59,092 nucleotides of DNA from SAR92 bacterium BACL16 MAG-120619-bin48 (GTDB lineage Bacteria; Pseudomonadota; Gammaproteobacteria; Pseudomonadales; Porticoccaceae), in NCBI GenBank assembly GCA_001438605.1, contig LIDE01000008.1:1-59092 (forward strand), in the 5' to 3' direction. The position numbers and the translations under genes are program-made. The notes beneath the pieces are model-generated. The model had not been told where the DNA came from, did no database searches, and was given only the letters and a program-made list of their open reading frames with translations. Each line of letters opens with the position of its first letter. Position 1 is the stretch's first letter. Below, in pieces: positions 48,767 through 58,091 of this stretch.

Positions 48767-49953
48767 GACAAACAGTCCTTGAGTCGCTGAATATCGGTGT
48801 AACGGGTTCTAAATTCGCCTCCCACATCAGCGGCGCAGCGCATATCACACAGTTTTTTCAGCCCCTTGAGCAGCACCGGTAACGGTGGGCCGCTCGCAGT
48901 CAACCCCGCCGCGTGCGTCAACTCTCCGGATGCTGCCGGTTTTTCAATAAACTTACTGACCAATTGTTCATGATGCTGACGCGCCGTCTGCCCATGGGCT
49001 TCACAAACTTGTAGAAACAGACGCAGGTTCAATTCAAACCATGGCTCTTTAGTCAAACCCTGCTGCAAGGCCTCAACAAAGCTATTAAGCAAACTTTTGC
49101 GCCTCATGGCATCGCGAAGTACTAGCTGATCATCGGGACGCATAAAGAGAAACTTATCGACCAGCAATTGCGAATAGTACGGATCGTCCGCCTCACACAA
49201 TCCCAGCAACAGATCGATCACATTAATGCCCGCAAAGTCGCCCGCATTTGCCCCTCTGTACTCATGCAACCCCACGCGATGGGGCCGATAATAGGGCCTC
49301 ACACAGTAAAAAAACCGGTCAGTATCAAGCGAGTCAAAGAGTATCTGGTTATATCTGACAACGTCTTCAAGTGCTGTTTTGGCAGTGAGCAACAGATCAT
49401 AGGTGACCGGATGCGATATCCCCAGCGGCAGTGCTTGCCGCAGGGCCTCTGAAGCTCGAATAAACGCGAACACGCTGCGGGTGTTGTAATCGATAAAGAT
49501 TTTTTCATCATCGAGATTGGTGAAGGTTTTGTACACCCCATTCACAGCGAGATTGTGAGTTTCCAAGTGACTGGAAGCAAACCGAGGAATAACCCCCAGA
49601 GACGCGCCAAGCTGCATGGCCAGCGCAGATGCTTCATGGAGAGGCGATCGCGTCTCGCGCGCGGGATCGGTAATATCGTGGCGACGACAGGCCGCCATGT
49701 AAAAGCCAACGTTGCCAAGCAGATCAAACCCGCGATCAAAGCCCTCGTCAGTGTTGCCCTCTCGGAGCAATGTGCTCACCAGCGCCGTCCCCTCAGCCAC
49801 TAATTGCTGTTTCAATACGTCACAAGAAGCACTGTCGGATAATTTGCCGGGGAGTTTGTCGGGATGGGAAAAGTAGATTTCTTCCAGTGCTGTATTTATC
49901 TGCCGAAAATCGGTGCGAATCCAGTGATCGAGTGCCTGCGCGTTGTCGGTCAT
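48763..49953 (-). CDS. PrnB/DUF1864-type protein (IDO-like fold)
   Basis: 396 residues from the ATG at 49953 (MTDNAQALDHWIR); a TTG 45 bases upstream is possible. The central YYRPHRVGLHEYRGANAGD and the following FAGINVIDLLLGLC match, from memory, PrnB of pyrrolnitrin synthesis and the DUF1864 family, which share the heme-binding fold of indoleamine/tryptophan dioxygenases. A Shewanella homologue is known structurally. The coupled kynureninase-like gene suggests an oxidative step on tryptophan or a relative. Whether it makes N-formylkynurenine, another ring-opened product or something else is not known. The divergent Lrp gene is the probable regulator. Confidence 0.75.
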   Translation of the reverse strand: MTDNAQALDHWIRTDFRQINTALEEIYFSHPDKLPGKLSDSASCDVLKQQLVAEGTALVSTLLREGNTDEGFDRGFDLLGNVGFYMAACRRHDITDPARETRSPLHEASALAMQLGASLGVIPRFASSHLETHNLAVNGVYKTFTNLDDEKIFIDYNTRSVFAFIRASEALRQALPLGISHPVTYDLLLTAKTALEDVVRYNQILFDSLDTDRFFYCVRPYYRPHRVGLHEYRGANAGDFAGINVIDLLLGLCEADDPYYSQLLVDKFLFMRPDDQLVLRDAMRRKSLLNSFVEALQQGLTKEPWFELNLRLFLQVCEAHGQTARQHHEQLVSKFIEKPAASGELTHAAGLTASGPPLPVLLKGLKKLCDMRCAADVGGEFRTRYTDIQRLKDCLS

Positions 49954-50098
49954 AAAGTCTACTGCCTGCGATTGGCTCGCTATTTTTCTGAGAATCAAAT
50001 AGTAGCAAAAAGAACTGAGCGGTTTCGGCTAAACATTAACCAAAAAAAGATTAATTGAAGTAAGATAATGGCTCTTTTGTCACAATTATTGGCCGATT

Positions 50099-50581
50099 AT
50101 GTCATCAATGGAAAATAACTTAGATAGCATCGATATCAAAATCCTCACAGCGTTGCAGCAAAATGCGCGCATCAGCAACGCAGAGCTGTCAGCCCGAGTC
50201 AATCTCTCACAAACTCCCTGTTTGCGACGACTGCGAAAGCTTGAACAACGTGGATTGATCGAACAGTACAGCGTGCGTCTCAATCACGGCATGTTAGGTC
50301 TTGGCGTATCGGCTTTTGTGTTTATTAAGCTCAACAAAAATACCACCAGCAATGCCTCGTCGTTCGAGTCTGCGATGGTCGACTTTAGTGAAGTATTAGA
50401 GTGCTGTGTTCTCGCTGGCGTGCACGATTATGCGCTGCGGGTAGTGACCAAAAATCTGCAAACTTTCGAGTCGTTTCTCAAAGACAAACTCGCAAATGTG
50501 GAACAGGTAGAGTCAATAGAATCGACCATTATTCTCAATCAGACCATGACCCACCGCTCACCGAACCTGCAAAACAATTAG
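50099..50581 (+). CDS. Lrp/AsnC-family transcriptional regulator
   Basis: 160 residues with an N-terminal helix-turn-helix (NARISNAELSARVNLSQTPCLRRLRKLE region, given in part) and a C-terminal ligand-binding RAM domain. These regulators sense amino acids. It is divergent from the PrnB-like/kynureninase pair with 145 bases between starts, so control by tryptophan or kynurenine is a reasonable inference. It is convergent with the monooxygenase gene, only three bases apart. Confidence 0.9.
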   Translation: MSSMENNLDSIDIKILTALQQNARISNAELSARVNLSQTPCLRRLRKLEQRGLIEQYSVRLNHGMLGLGVSAFVFIKLNKNTTSNASSFESAMVDFSEVLECCVLAGVHDYALRVVTKNLQTFESFLKDKLANVEQVESIESTIILNQTMTHRSPNLQNN

Positions 50582-50584
50582 TGG

Positions 50585-52066
50585 CTAGGCACTCGATGAC
50601 TCGACATGGCGTAAATCAAGATCAGCAAGCACCGGGCTAGCCATTACCTTGACATAGTGGTCCCAACTGTATGGCCACACAATCGCATCACCGTCAGCAT
50701 CGAGATACCAGCTCTGGCAGCCGCTGGCCCATGTACTGCCCTTCAACCCGTCGCGAATAAATTGTTGATAGCGGTCCACGGCCTCTTGTTGTGGCGCAAC
50801 CGTGTCGAAATCGCCCAGCATCCAAGCATCGATCAACTGCATAATGTAGTCTCCTTGCACTTCCGACATGGCGATAACCGAGAAATTAGCAATCGGAGTG
50901 TGGGGACCTAACATTAAGAAAAAGTTGGGATAATCTTTTAGCAGTACTGAGTGATAGGCTTCAATTTTATCTTTCCACGCCTCGTCGATCGCAACATTGT
51001 TGTCCCCAACCAGTGCCATCGGGCGCATATAGCTGAGCGCCTTAAAGCCCGTCGACAGCACCAGCACGTCGCATTGATGCAGAGTGCCGTCGTTCATTAA
51101 CAGACCATCCGGGGTCACCTCCGCAATGCCATCGCGAACCAGGTGAGCGTTGCCCTGCTGCATGGCTGTGTAAAAGGTGGTGTTTACAATCACGCGTTTG
51201 CAGCCCACCTGAAAATCCGGCGTTAACTGATCGCGCAAGTCTTTATCTTTGACACTAAAACGCAAATTCAAACGCACCAACTTGTCGAGTAGCCAAGCGC
51301 GAATTGGAGCGCCCGCCAAGGCTTTGTTGAAGAAGTCTCGTATCAGTAAAGTGCTTGCCCAACGATAGAGGCGCTGCATCAGCACTGAATGTTTTAGCAG
51401 AAAACGCTCCCAGGCCATAATGCTGCGATCAGGAATCCGCACAATCCATTGCGGCGTGCGCATAAAGACAGAGACCTGCGCCCCTGTTTTGACCAGCTCA
51501 GGAATAAATTGCGCAGCGGTCGAACCGTTGCCAATCACCCCTACTGATACCGATGGATCAAATGTCACATCGTGGTTCCATCGCGCTGTATGAAAAACTT
51601 TACCTTTAAACGACGCCAATCCCTTTATGTCCGGATAGGCAGGGTGGTGCAAAATCCCAGTGGCACAAAAGACAAAATCGGCCTGGTACTGACGCCCGGC
51701 ACTGGTACTGATCAACCACTGTCCGTTATTAAACTCACTGGCGGTGACCTCTTCATTGCAGTGAATCAATGGTTCCAAGTTATAGCGCTGCACCATCGCT
51801 TCAAAATAACCCTGAATCTCACTGCCTCCCGCATAGTAGCGACTCCAGTCGGGATTCATCGCAAAGGAATAGGTGTACATATGCGCCGGCACATCACAGG
51901 CAACTCCGGGATAGGTGTTTTCACGCCAGGTGCCACCAATACGGCCCGCTTTTTCCAGAACGACAATATCCTGAATGCCTTTTTCGCGGCATTTAATAGC
52001 CATTAAAATACCGGTCATCCCAGCCCCGATAATGACTATTTTGGGGTGTCGCAGAGAATTACTCAT
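50585..52066 (-). CDS. Flavin-containing monooxygenase (FMO/Baeyer-Villiger type)
   Basis: 493-residue class B flavoprotein monooxygenase. The FAD loop is IIGAGMTGI near the N-terminus and the NADPH loop is GNGSTAAQF. The fingerprint FKGKVFHTARWNHD fits the FxGxxxHxxxW motif of FMO and Baeyer-Villiger enzymes. It oxidises ketones or N/S-containing compounds; the substrate is unknown. It converges on the Lrp gene. A link to the kynureninase-type unit is possible but not supported by operon structure. Confidence 0.88.
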   Translation of the reverse strand: MSNSLRHPKIVIIGAGMTGILMAIKCREKGIQDIVVLEKAGRIGGTWRENTYPGVACDVPAHMYTYSFAMNPDWSRYYAGGSEIQGYFEAMVQRYNLEPLIHCNEEVTASEFNNGQWLISTSAGRQYQADFVFCATGILHHPAYPDIKGLASFKGKVFHTARWNHDVTFDPSVSVGVIGNGSTAAQFIPELVKTGAQVSVFMRTPQWIVRIPDRSIMAWERFLLKHSVLMQRLYRWASTLLIRDFFNKALAGAPIRAWLLDKLVRLNLRFSVKDKDLRDQLTPDFQVGCKRVIVNTTFYTAMQQGNAHLVRDGIAEVTPDGLLMNDGTLHQCDVLVLSTGFKALSYMRPMALVGDNNVAIDEAWKDKIEAYHSVLLKDYPNFFLMLGPHTPIANFSVIAMSEVQGDYIMQLIDAWMLGDFDTVAPQQEAVDRYQQFIRDGLKGSTWASGCQSWYLDADGDAIVWPYSWDHYVKVMASPVLADLDLRHVESSSA

Positions 52067-52239
52067 TAGATTGCCTTTGGGACATGAAGCGCTGCTCGCA
52101 TAACTATCTGTCTATATTGAATGTTTTTTACGTGCTCTTTTTAGATATGACACGCTATCACCTCACACTAACCGACTGTGATCCTTCTGACAATCAGTAA
52201 TCTGACGCAAACTAAAAGATGCGCCTTCGACCTCCTATG

Positions 52240-52272
52240 TTGAGGGGCGCACTCTATTTTGAGGGGCGCACT
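52240..52272. repeat. Direct repeat upstream of dusA
   Basis: TTGAGGGGCGCACT appears twice with a 19-base period (52240-52253, 52259-52272) in the 288-base gap between the monooxygenase and dusA genes. The rest of the gap shows no gene. It could be a regulator site pair or a small duplication. Confidence 0.7.
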
Positions 52273-52354
52273 GCGCGAAAAAAGTGTGTAAAATCACCGC
52301 CATTGCGCGCACGGTCAACTGTAAGCCACGGCGCACCATTACCGATGATTACCC

Positions 52355-53329
52355 ATGCTTGATAGAAAATTCTGTGTCGCACCCATGCTCGATTGGACAG
52401 ATCGTCACTGTCGCTACTTTCTGCGCCTGATCAGCAGCAACGCAGTGTTGTACACCGAGATGGTCACCACCGGCGCAATTATCTATGGCGATGCCAAGCA
52501 CCATCTGCACATGGACCCCTTTGAGCATCCAGTTGCCCTACAGTTGGGTGGTAGCGACCCGAAAGATCTCGCACTTGCCTGTAAGATGGCCACCGATTAC
52601 GCCTACGCAGAAATTAACCTCAATTGCGGCTGCCCCAGCGATCGTGTGCAAAATGGCATGTTCGGCGCCATCATGATGAAAGATGCAAAAACCACTGCCG
52701 CCTGTGTCTCAGCCATGCGCAACGCGGTAGATTTACCGATCACGGTAAAGCACCGCATTGGTGTTGACGATCACGACTCCTACGCGTTCTTAACCGATTT
52801 TGTCGGCACAGTCGCAGAGGCAGGCTGCGACGTATTTTTAGTCCATGCCCGCAAAGCTTGGCTGCAGGGACTCAGCCCAAAACAGAATCGCGAAATTCCC
52901 GAATTAAACTACGCGCACGTTTACCAGTTAAAAAAAGATTTTCCGCATCTCGAGATTATTATAAACGGCGGTGTCACAACCCTTGCGCAATGTCAGGAGC
53001 ATCTTCACAATCTCGATGGCGTTATGATTGGCCGTGAGGCATACAGTAATCCATACTTGCTGGCAAATGTGGATCAGCAACTGTATAAAAGCAGCAATCC
53101 CGTCAAAACCCGCGAACAGATCGCTGAAGAATTTTTGATTTATGTGGAAAAAGAATTAACCAAAGGCACAAAGCTGAGCGCCATGACGAGACATATTTTG
53201 GGCTTATTTCACGGCATGCCGGGGGCCCGCCTGTTCCGGCGGCACATTAGTGAAAACGCCTTTAAACCCTCAGCGACGATTGATATATTAAAAAATGCGT
53301 TAGAAAAAACCACCGGAGTAATCAGTTGA
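52355..53329 (+). CDS. dusA: tRNA-dihydrouridine synthase A
   Basis: FMN enzyme reducing U20/U20a in tRNA D-loops. The 324-residue protein begins [20 protein letters not shown], has the catalytic Cys93 in [14 protein letters not shown] and the FMN-binding [11 protein letters not shown], and ends with the long [13 protein letters not shown] helix typical of DusA. Its stop overlaps the transaldolase start by one base (TGATG). Confidence 0.95.
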   Translation: MLDRKFCVAPMLDWTDRHCRYFLRLISSNAVLYTEMVTTGAIIYGDAKHHLHMDPFEHPVALQLGGSDPKDLALACKMATDYAYAEINLNCGCPSDRVQNGMFGAIMMKDAKTTAACVSAMRNAVDLPITVKHRIGVDDHDSYAFLTDFVGTVAEAGCDVFLVHARKAWLQGLSPKQNREIPELNYAHVYQLKKDFPHLEIIINGGVTTLAQCQEHLHNLDGVMIGREAYSNPYLLANVDQQLYKSSNPVKTREQIAEEFLIYVEKELTKGTKLSAMTRHILGLFHGMPGARLFRRHISENAFKPSATIDILKNALEKTTGVIS

Positions 53330-54294
53330 TGACCAATAGCAAAAGTAAACTCGCACAGCTCAAAGAGATGACAACGGTGGTCGCCGACACCGGCGATTTT
53401 GACGCAATCAAACAGTACTCCCCGCAAGATGCCACGACCAACCCTTCACTGCTGCTTAAAGCCGCCCAGATGCCTGCCTACCGCAGCTTAGTGGATTCAG
53501 TGGTAGCGTCGTCACTCAACGGTAGACTCTCCTCCAGCGAGCAACTATCAGACTGTATGGACAGATTATCTGTCGCCTTTGGCTTAAAAATTCTCGAGCA
53601 GATACCAGGCCGTGTATCCACAGAAGTAGATGCAAGACTCTCTTTCGACGCCCCCCGCTCCATTGAAAAAGCCCGTCATTTAATTCGTCTTTACGAGCAA
53701 GCAGGTATCGGTGCAGATCGTGTTTTAATCAAAATGGCGTCAACATGGGAAGGTATTCGTGCCGCAGAGCAGTTGGAGAAAGAAGGTATTAATTGCAATC
53801 TGACACTGCTATTTAATTTTACACAAGCGGCAGCCGCAGCGGATGCTGGGGCGTTTCTAATTTCACCCTTTGTGGGTCGCATACTTGACTGGTATAAAAT
53901 TTCCACAGGCCTCACCGAGTATGAACCGGCGGATGATCCAGGTGTGCAGTCCGTCACGCGCATCTACAACTACTACAAACAAAACGGTTACAAAACAGTG
54001 GTTATGGGTGCAAGCTTTAGAAATACCGATGAAATTACCGAACTTGCCGGTTGCGATCGACTCACTATTAGCCCGCAACTTTTGCAGGCCCTTGACGACG
54101 ATTTCGGACAACTTGAGCGCAAACTGAGCCCGTCAGATACTGGATCGCGTATTCACTACACCCTTGGTAGTGAGAGTAAATTCCGTTTTGAACTGAATGC
54201 TGATGCGATGGCGACAGAAAAACTCGCTGAAGGTATCCGTGGTTTTGTGAGCGATCAAATTAAACTCGAAACTTGGCTTAAAGATCTCACCTAA
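53329..54294 (+). CDS. tal: Transaldolase
   Basis: Pentose-phosphate enzyme moving a three-carbon unit between sugar phosphates. 321 residues from the ATG at 53329; the frame also opens one codon earlier at a TTG. The Schiff-base lysine is Lys135 in [11 protein letters not shown], and [10 protein letters not shown] and GRILDW are conserved. It is translationally coupled to dusA and to the next gene (TAATG at 54292-54296). The dusA-tal pairing occurs in several marine gammaproteobacteria as far as I recall. Confidence 0.95.
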   Translation: MTNSKSKLAQLKEMTTVVADTGDFDAIKQYSPQDATTNPSLLLKAAQMPAYRSLVDSVVASSLNGRLSSSEQLSDCMDRLSVAFGLKILEQIPGRVSTEVDARLSFDAPRSIEKARHLIRLYEQAGIGADRVLIKMASTWEGIRAAEQLEKEGINCNLTLLFNFTQAAAAADAGAFLISPFVGRILDWYKISTGLTEYEPADDPGVQSVTRIYNYYKQNGYKTVVMGASFRNTDEITELAGCDRLTISPQLLQALDDDFGQLERKLSPSDTGSRIHYTLGSESKFRFELNADAMATEKLAEGIRGFVSDQIKLETWLKDLT

Positions 54295-54740
54295 TGATTG
54301 AAAAAATAAAAGCATTTTTCGCAAAAAATATTATCGACTCGTCACGCTCTGCCGTGAACAGCGAGGAGCTTGCTGCGGCTGCGCTACTGATTGAAGTCAT
54401 GCTAATTGACGGCAATTTAAGCGAAGATGAACTTGCCTCAATCAGCGGAACGCTAGAGACTTTACTGCACGTAAGTCGCGAAGATGTCGATGAACTGTTT
54501 TTGCTGGCCCGTGATGAGGTGGCCGATGCGACCTCGCTCTATCAATTCACCCGGGAGATAAATACGCATTTCGATCACGCCAAGAAAATGGCTCTAATGG
54601 TTGCGATGTGGCGCGTTGCGCTGGCAGACGGTCATTTGGATAAGCAGGAAGAAGGGATTATTCGACGCGTGGCCGATCTGTTGCACTTGCGCCACAGTGA
54701 GTTTATTCAATGCAAATTAGCGGCCAGAGACGGCGCTTAA
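54294..54740 (+). CDS. TerB-like tellurite-resistance-family protein
   Basis: 148-residue helical protein of the TerB/DjlA-N family. Its pairs of acidic motifs (VMLIDGNLSEDELASI and VALADGHLDKQEEGII) are the family's putative metal-binding sites. Its start overlaps the tal stop by one base. Its TAA overlaps the stop of the STAS gene on the other strand (54737-54740), so the two units end tail to tail. Function is unknown; tellurite resistance should not be assumed. Confidence 0.85.
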   Translation: MIEKIKAFFAKNIIDSSRSAVNSEELAAAALLIEVMLIDGNLSEDELASISGTLETLLHVSREDVDELFLLARDEVADATSLYQFTREINTHFDHAKKMALMVAMWRVALADGHLDKQEEGIIRRVADLLHLRHSEFIQCKLAARDGA

Positions 54741-55222
54741 GAATCTGATTCTAACGCGCGAATCAGATCGGTAAATTCAGCACTATTTTCTGGGTTTAAG
54801 CGCACCAAAATTCTATGCGCTTCGAGTACCTGCTGGCGAATTTCGTCAACGTCGGCGTTGACGGGGTCAATACTGTGTAGCTTGGCGTTAAGATTTGGAA
54901 TCTCTTGGAAAATATCGAAAATTTCATCAAAACCCATGCAGTCTAGTGTTCTGAGAATACTTGGATTTTGGCAAAAAACCTGGACATGAACACCGTACTC
55001 TTTGCGACAGTGAAGGCCCAGTTTAGCGGTCAACCCGAGTGTAGTGCTGTCTAACCCATCGGCCTCAAGCATGTCGATAACCACTTTTTTAACATCGCTG
55101 CTGCCAAAAATCCTGTCCATGTAACGATTTAGCGAGCCACACAATGTTACTCGAACATCGCCAACAAACTTCAGAAGGTAGTCACCCTCCTCGTCTGACA
55201 CCAAAATTTTGCCCGCCGACAT
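54737..55222 (-). CDS. STAS-domain protein, anti-anti-sigma-like
   Basis: 161 residues from the ATG at 55222, which has an AAGGTGG site five bases upstream; a GTG at 55231 is also in frame. The first 100 residues form a STAS domain with VVIDMLEADGLDSTTLGL, where Ser or Thr in LDSTTLG would be the phosphorylated residue. A C-terminal helical part (about 60 residues) has no match I know. It overlaps or abuts the phosphatase gene stop at 55224, so the phosphatase probably acts on it. Confidence 0.82.
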   Translation of the reverse strand: MSAGKILVSDEEGDYLLKFVGDVRVTLCGSLNRYMDRIFGSSDVKKVVIDMLEADGLDSTTLGLTAKLGLHCRKEYGVHVQVFCQNPSILRTLDCMGFDEIFDIFQEIPNLNAKLHSIDPVNADVDEIRQQVLEAHRILVRLNPENSAEFTDLIRALESDS

Positions 55223-55223
55223 A

Positions 55224-56408
55224 TTATCCACCTTTACTCAGTAGTAGGACCGAAATGTCGTCCTCTAGGTCTTCAATATAATCGACAAACAGCGCTTTCT
55301 TTAAATCTTCAATACTCTCCGAGTTCGAGGCGAGATAGTTGAGAAGTGTCTGTTCTTTATCAGCAATTTCTTTATCGGGGATCAGCTCAAAAACGCCGTC
55401 TGACAAAATAATTAAGGAAAACTTTTCGGGCAGTTGGATTTCTTCGATCGTCCAACTCGCTTTTTCGAATATTCCTGCGGGTTTGCCCTTGCCGGGCAGA
55501 TAGCGGGCGCGGCCCTCTTCAACCAAAATCGGCCCCGGTTGCTGTGCTCCAACCACATACCGCAGTGTATTACTCACAGTATCCAACGACCCGGCCACGA
55601 TGGTGAGATGCTTGCCGAGACCGGTGGCCAAAAGTTGGTTGTTTACATGCTCAATCAAACCCTCTGGCGCTAGCGCGAGAGCGTCGTAGTCTTTCTCAAG
55701 CTCATGGCGGCGGATCACGCGGCCAATCATAAATCGCAGCAACACAGTGACAAAGGCTGAGGATGCACCATGACCGGAGACATCGGCAAAGTAAAACAGT
55801 AGGTAGCGTCCGAGAACAAAATTGTATCCGACAAAATCGCCACTTAAATACAGTGAAGGAGTAATCGAGTGAGAAATTTCGTAGTCGCCGAAGACGAGCG
55901 GACTTTCTGGCATTAAGCTTTTTTGAACTTCTAGACCTGCCATTTGGTCTTGTTTGAGAAGGCGCAAACTCTCTTGCAGCTCTTGATTAGCGGTTTCTAA
56001 ATCGTGCTGGTAGGCCCTTTCCTGCAGCCGCGACTCAGCCAATTCATCGATGCGCACGAGGGTATTTTTTAACTCGGAGGATTTAGCCTCAGGAAAAACA
56101 ACATCGGCAACACCGAGTCGAAAATAATTGGCGACCTGAGCAATATGCTCATCTGACAGAGCCACGATCACCAAATACTGTTCCGCCAAGCGTTTCAGCG
56201 CCTGTCGTTGCTCTGCTGTTTCGATAATCGTTTCTTGAGACCAAATAACCAGTGGTTGAATGAGCGCATCAGAGCATGAGCTGTCGACGACGGCAATATT
56301 TTCTGCGGTCGTCACAACAACACCGAGAGCCTCAAGGCTGCTGCTTAAACGCTGCACACTAGGCTCATTACCCCTAAGGAGAAATATACCGCCCGACGGT
56401 GTTTTCAT
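55224..56408 (-). CDS. SpoIIE/PP2C-type phosphatase with receiver-like N-terminus
   Basis: 394 residues. The N-terminal 130 residues look like a degenerate receiver domain (VDSSCSDALIQPLVIWSQE; VIVALSDEHIAQVANYFRLG). A coiled coil (about 135-170, ETANQELQESLRLLKQDQMA) follows, then a RsbU/SpoIIE-type Mn-dependent Ser phosphatase domain with FADVSGHGASSAFVT and LIILSDGVFEL. With the next gene it forms a phosphatase plus STAS switch of the kind that controls an anti-sigma or other partner; in Pseudomonas such pairs (HsbR/HsbA) act on biofilm and flagella. The kinase/anti-sigma partner is not in the window. Confidence 0.88.
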   Translation of the reverse strand: MKTPSGGIFLLRGNEPSVQRLSSSLEALGVVVTTAENIAVVDSSCSDALIQPLVIWSQETIIETAEQRQALKRLAEQYLVIVALSDEHIAQVANYFRLGVADVVFPEAKSSELKNTLVRIDELAESRLQERAYQHDLETANQELQESLRLLKQDQMAGLEVQKSLMPESPLVFGDYEISHSITPSLYLSGDFVGYNFVLGRYLLFYFADVSGHGASSAFVTVLLRFMIGRVIRRHELEKDYDALALAPEGLIEHVNNQLLATGLGKHLTIVAGSLDTVSNTLRYVVGAQQPGPILVEEGRARYLPGKGKPAGIFEKASWTIEEIQLPEKFSLIILSDGVFELIPDKEIADKEQTLLNYLASNSESIEDLKKALFVDYIEDLEDDISVLLLSKGG

Positions 56409-56503
56409 TGCTAATCCGGCTTTTGCTCGTTATGGATAGGCATTGGCTGCTGGCCTGCCGTTATTATCATTCAAAGTGACCGGACGGCGTCGGCAGACCA
56501 CAA

Positions 56504-57232
56504 TCAATAATCTTCAAAATCGCCAAAATCATCTTCTATTGCACCATCATTGACAAGGTAACGATTTCGTTGCAAGTACACATCGCGGACAAAAAGATAC
56601 TTGTCACCCGAAATAATCTCGTCGTACTCCAACAAGCTCGCACGCGTGGCCAATAAATCCAGAGCCCTCGCAGAATTGCGAGCCGATACATCATCAACAT
56701 AGGACAGCGGACTGGTCAAACTGTCTACAAACTTACTCGGCGCATCCCGCAAAGTAGATGGGCCAATCAAGGGTAACATTAGATAAGGCCCCTCGCCTAC
56801 ACCCCAAACGGCTAGGGTCTGACCAAAGTCTTCACCTTCATTTTTCTCGATTCCGGCGCGCGCTGCAACATCAAACAACCCAGCAACACCAATGGTGGTG
56901 TTGATCAAAAAACGGCTGCTGTCCAGACCAGCTTGCTTAAACTTACCCTGCAACACGTCATTGACGACATTGCCAATCTCACCAAGATTGCTGAAAAAAT
57001 TATCGACACCACGCTCTAAGGGGTCGGGGATAACCTTGGTGTAAGTGACAGCAACGGGGCGCAACACATAGTGGTCGAGGCGTTCGTTGACATAGAACAC
57101 TTTGCGATTGATCCCTTCGAGCTTATCGGCCTCTTCAGCTTGGGCAGACAATGCTGTCACGTTCGCCAACGCCGCTAAAACTGCAGTGGTGGCAATCCAT
57201 CGCGCATGTATCAAAAATTTCGAAATCATCAT
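56504..57232 (-). CDS. mlaA: MlaA/VacJ-family outer-membrane phospholipid protein
   Basis: Family that removes mislocalised phospholipids from the outer leaflet with OmpC and the MlaC-MlaFEDB system. 242 residues from the ATG at 57232. Conserved parts are NRKVFYVNERLDHYVLRPV, NFFSNLGEIGNVVNDVLQGK, and GPYLMLPLIGPSTLRD. The signal peptide ends TALSAQA with no lipobox Cys, unlike E. coli MlaA, so membrane attachment would be by the donut-shaped protein itself. mlaBCDEF are not adjacent. Confidence 0.9.
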   Translation of the reverse strand: MMISKFLIHARWIATTAVLAALANVTALSAQAEEADKLEGINRKVFYVNERLDHYVLRPVAVTYTKVIPDPLERGVDNFFSNLGEIGNVVNDVLQGKFKQAGLDSSRFLINTTIGVAGLFDVAARAGIEKNEGEDFGQTLAVWGVGEGPYLMLPLIGPSTLRDAPSKFVDSLTSPLSYVDDVSARNSARALDLLATRASLLEYDEIISGDKYLFVRDVYLQRNRYLVNDGAIEDDFGDFEDY

Positions 57233-57320
57233 GGAGAGCTCGTCTCTTGGTGGCAATTGGGTGCATTTTACTGCTCAAATACCGCAGCGTACACAGGCAA
57301 TTGCTATACGGAGCGCGAAA

Positions 57321-58091
57321 TTAACGGAAACCACAGATAATCTCTTTGCCCTGTAATTGAGTCAAAATATCTCGTCCAAATGCAAGTATGGCCGAGAGAT
57401 CAGCGTAGCCCATTTCGCCAGCCAACTGCACAAGGGCCTGATGACCAGTAACCTCGCCCTGACCTATGATCTCAAGCAATCGTGCAGTGCTTGCATTGGT
57501 TTCTATAAAACCCACCTTCATGCTGCGATCGCGATAGACAATGAGGTGGGTTATCGCTTGCTGTTCTGCACTCGGCTGATACTCGATGCCAATACGCTGA
57601 ACTTGATAGTTATAGCACAGCGGCCATGCCAGTGGAGAGACAACGGGACAGTCATCCAAAACATCGCCCTGCTGGCGCACCTGAGGCAACTCTAGCGTTG
57701 ATATATCGAGCGCCAATTCAACCCATTCGTAGTGCGCCAGTTCCAGCAAAAAGGCGGGGTCATGGGGCTGTGGGCTGCGCTCGTGTTCCAGGTAGTGCAA
57801 AAACTCTGCTGAGCTGTCGAGAAAATAGGGACTTTGACTTTGATGGCGATGCATAAAGTCCCGCACCAGCGCCGTCCAGTGATCCGCGGCAGTGATCGAT
57901 TTTAAAATCGGAAACCCGTTGGCTATAAAGCCTTGCAGGTTGTTAAAAAACAGATTTCGATAGATAGCGAGACGACGATCTTCGATGTCCACGGGCGCAG
58001 GATGGCACTGGGGATTGCGAATATGCGCGGCAAATTCATACTGCGCGCGCTGAAATAATAAGCCATCAGTGGTCTTTGGCTCAGATGTCAC
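57321..58091 (-). CDS. hvfC: HvfC-like partner protein (DUF2063)
   Basis: 256 residues from a GTG at 58091, where GTGA overlaps the hvfB-like stop by four bases; a GTG at 58100 is the alternative. The N-terminal DUF2063 domain (RLAIYRNLFFNNLQGFIANGFPIL, given here as one helix pair region) is the part that pairs with DUF692 enzymes and is thought to bind the precursor peptide. The remainder is a less conserved HvfC C-terminal domain. It is the third gene of the hvfABC-like unit. Confidence 0.87.
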   Translation of the reverse strand: MTSEPKTTDGLLFQRAQYEFAAHIRNPQCHPAPVDIEDRRLAIYRNLFFNNLQGFIANGFPILKSITAADHWTALVRDFMHRHQSQSPYFLDSSAEFLHYLEHERSPQPHDPAFLLELAHYEWVELALDISTLELPQVRQQGDVLDDCPVVSPLAWPLCYNYQVQRIGIEYQPSAEQQAITHLIVYRDRSMKVGFIETNASTARLLEIIGQGEVTGHQALVQLAGEMGYADLSAILAFGRDILTQLQGKEIICGFR

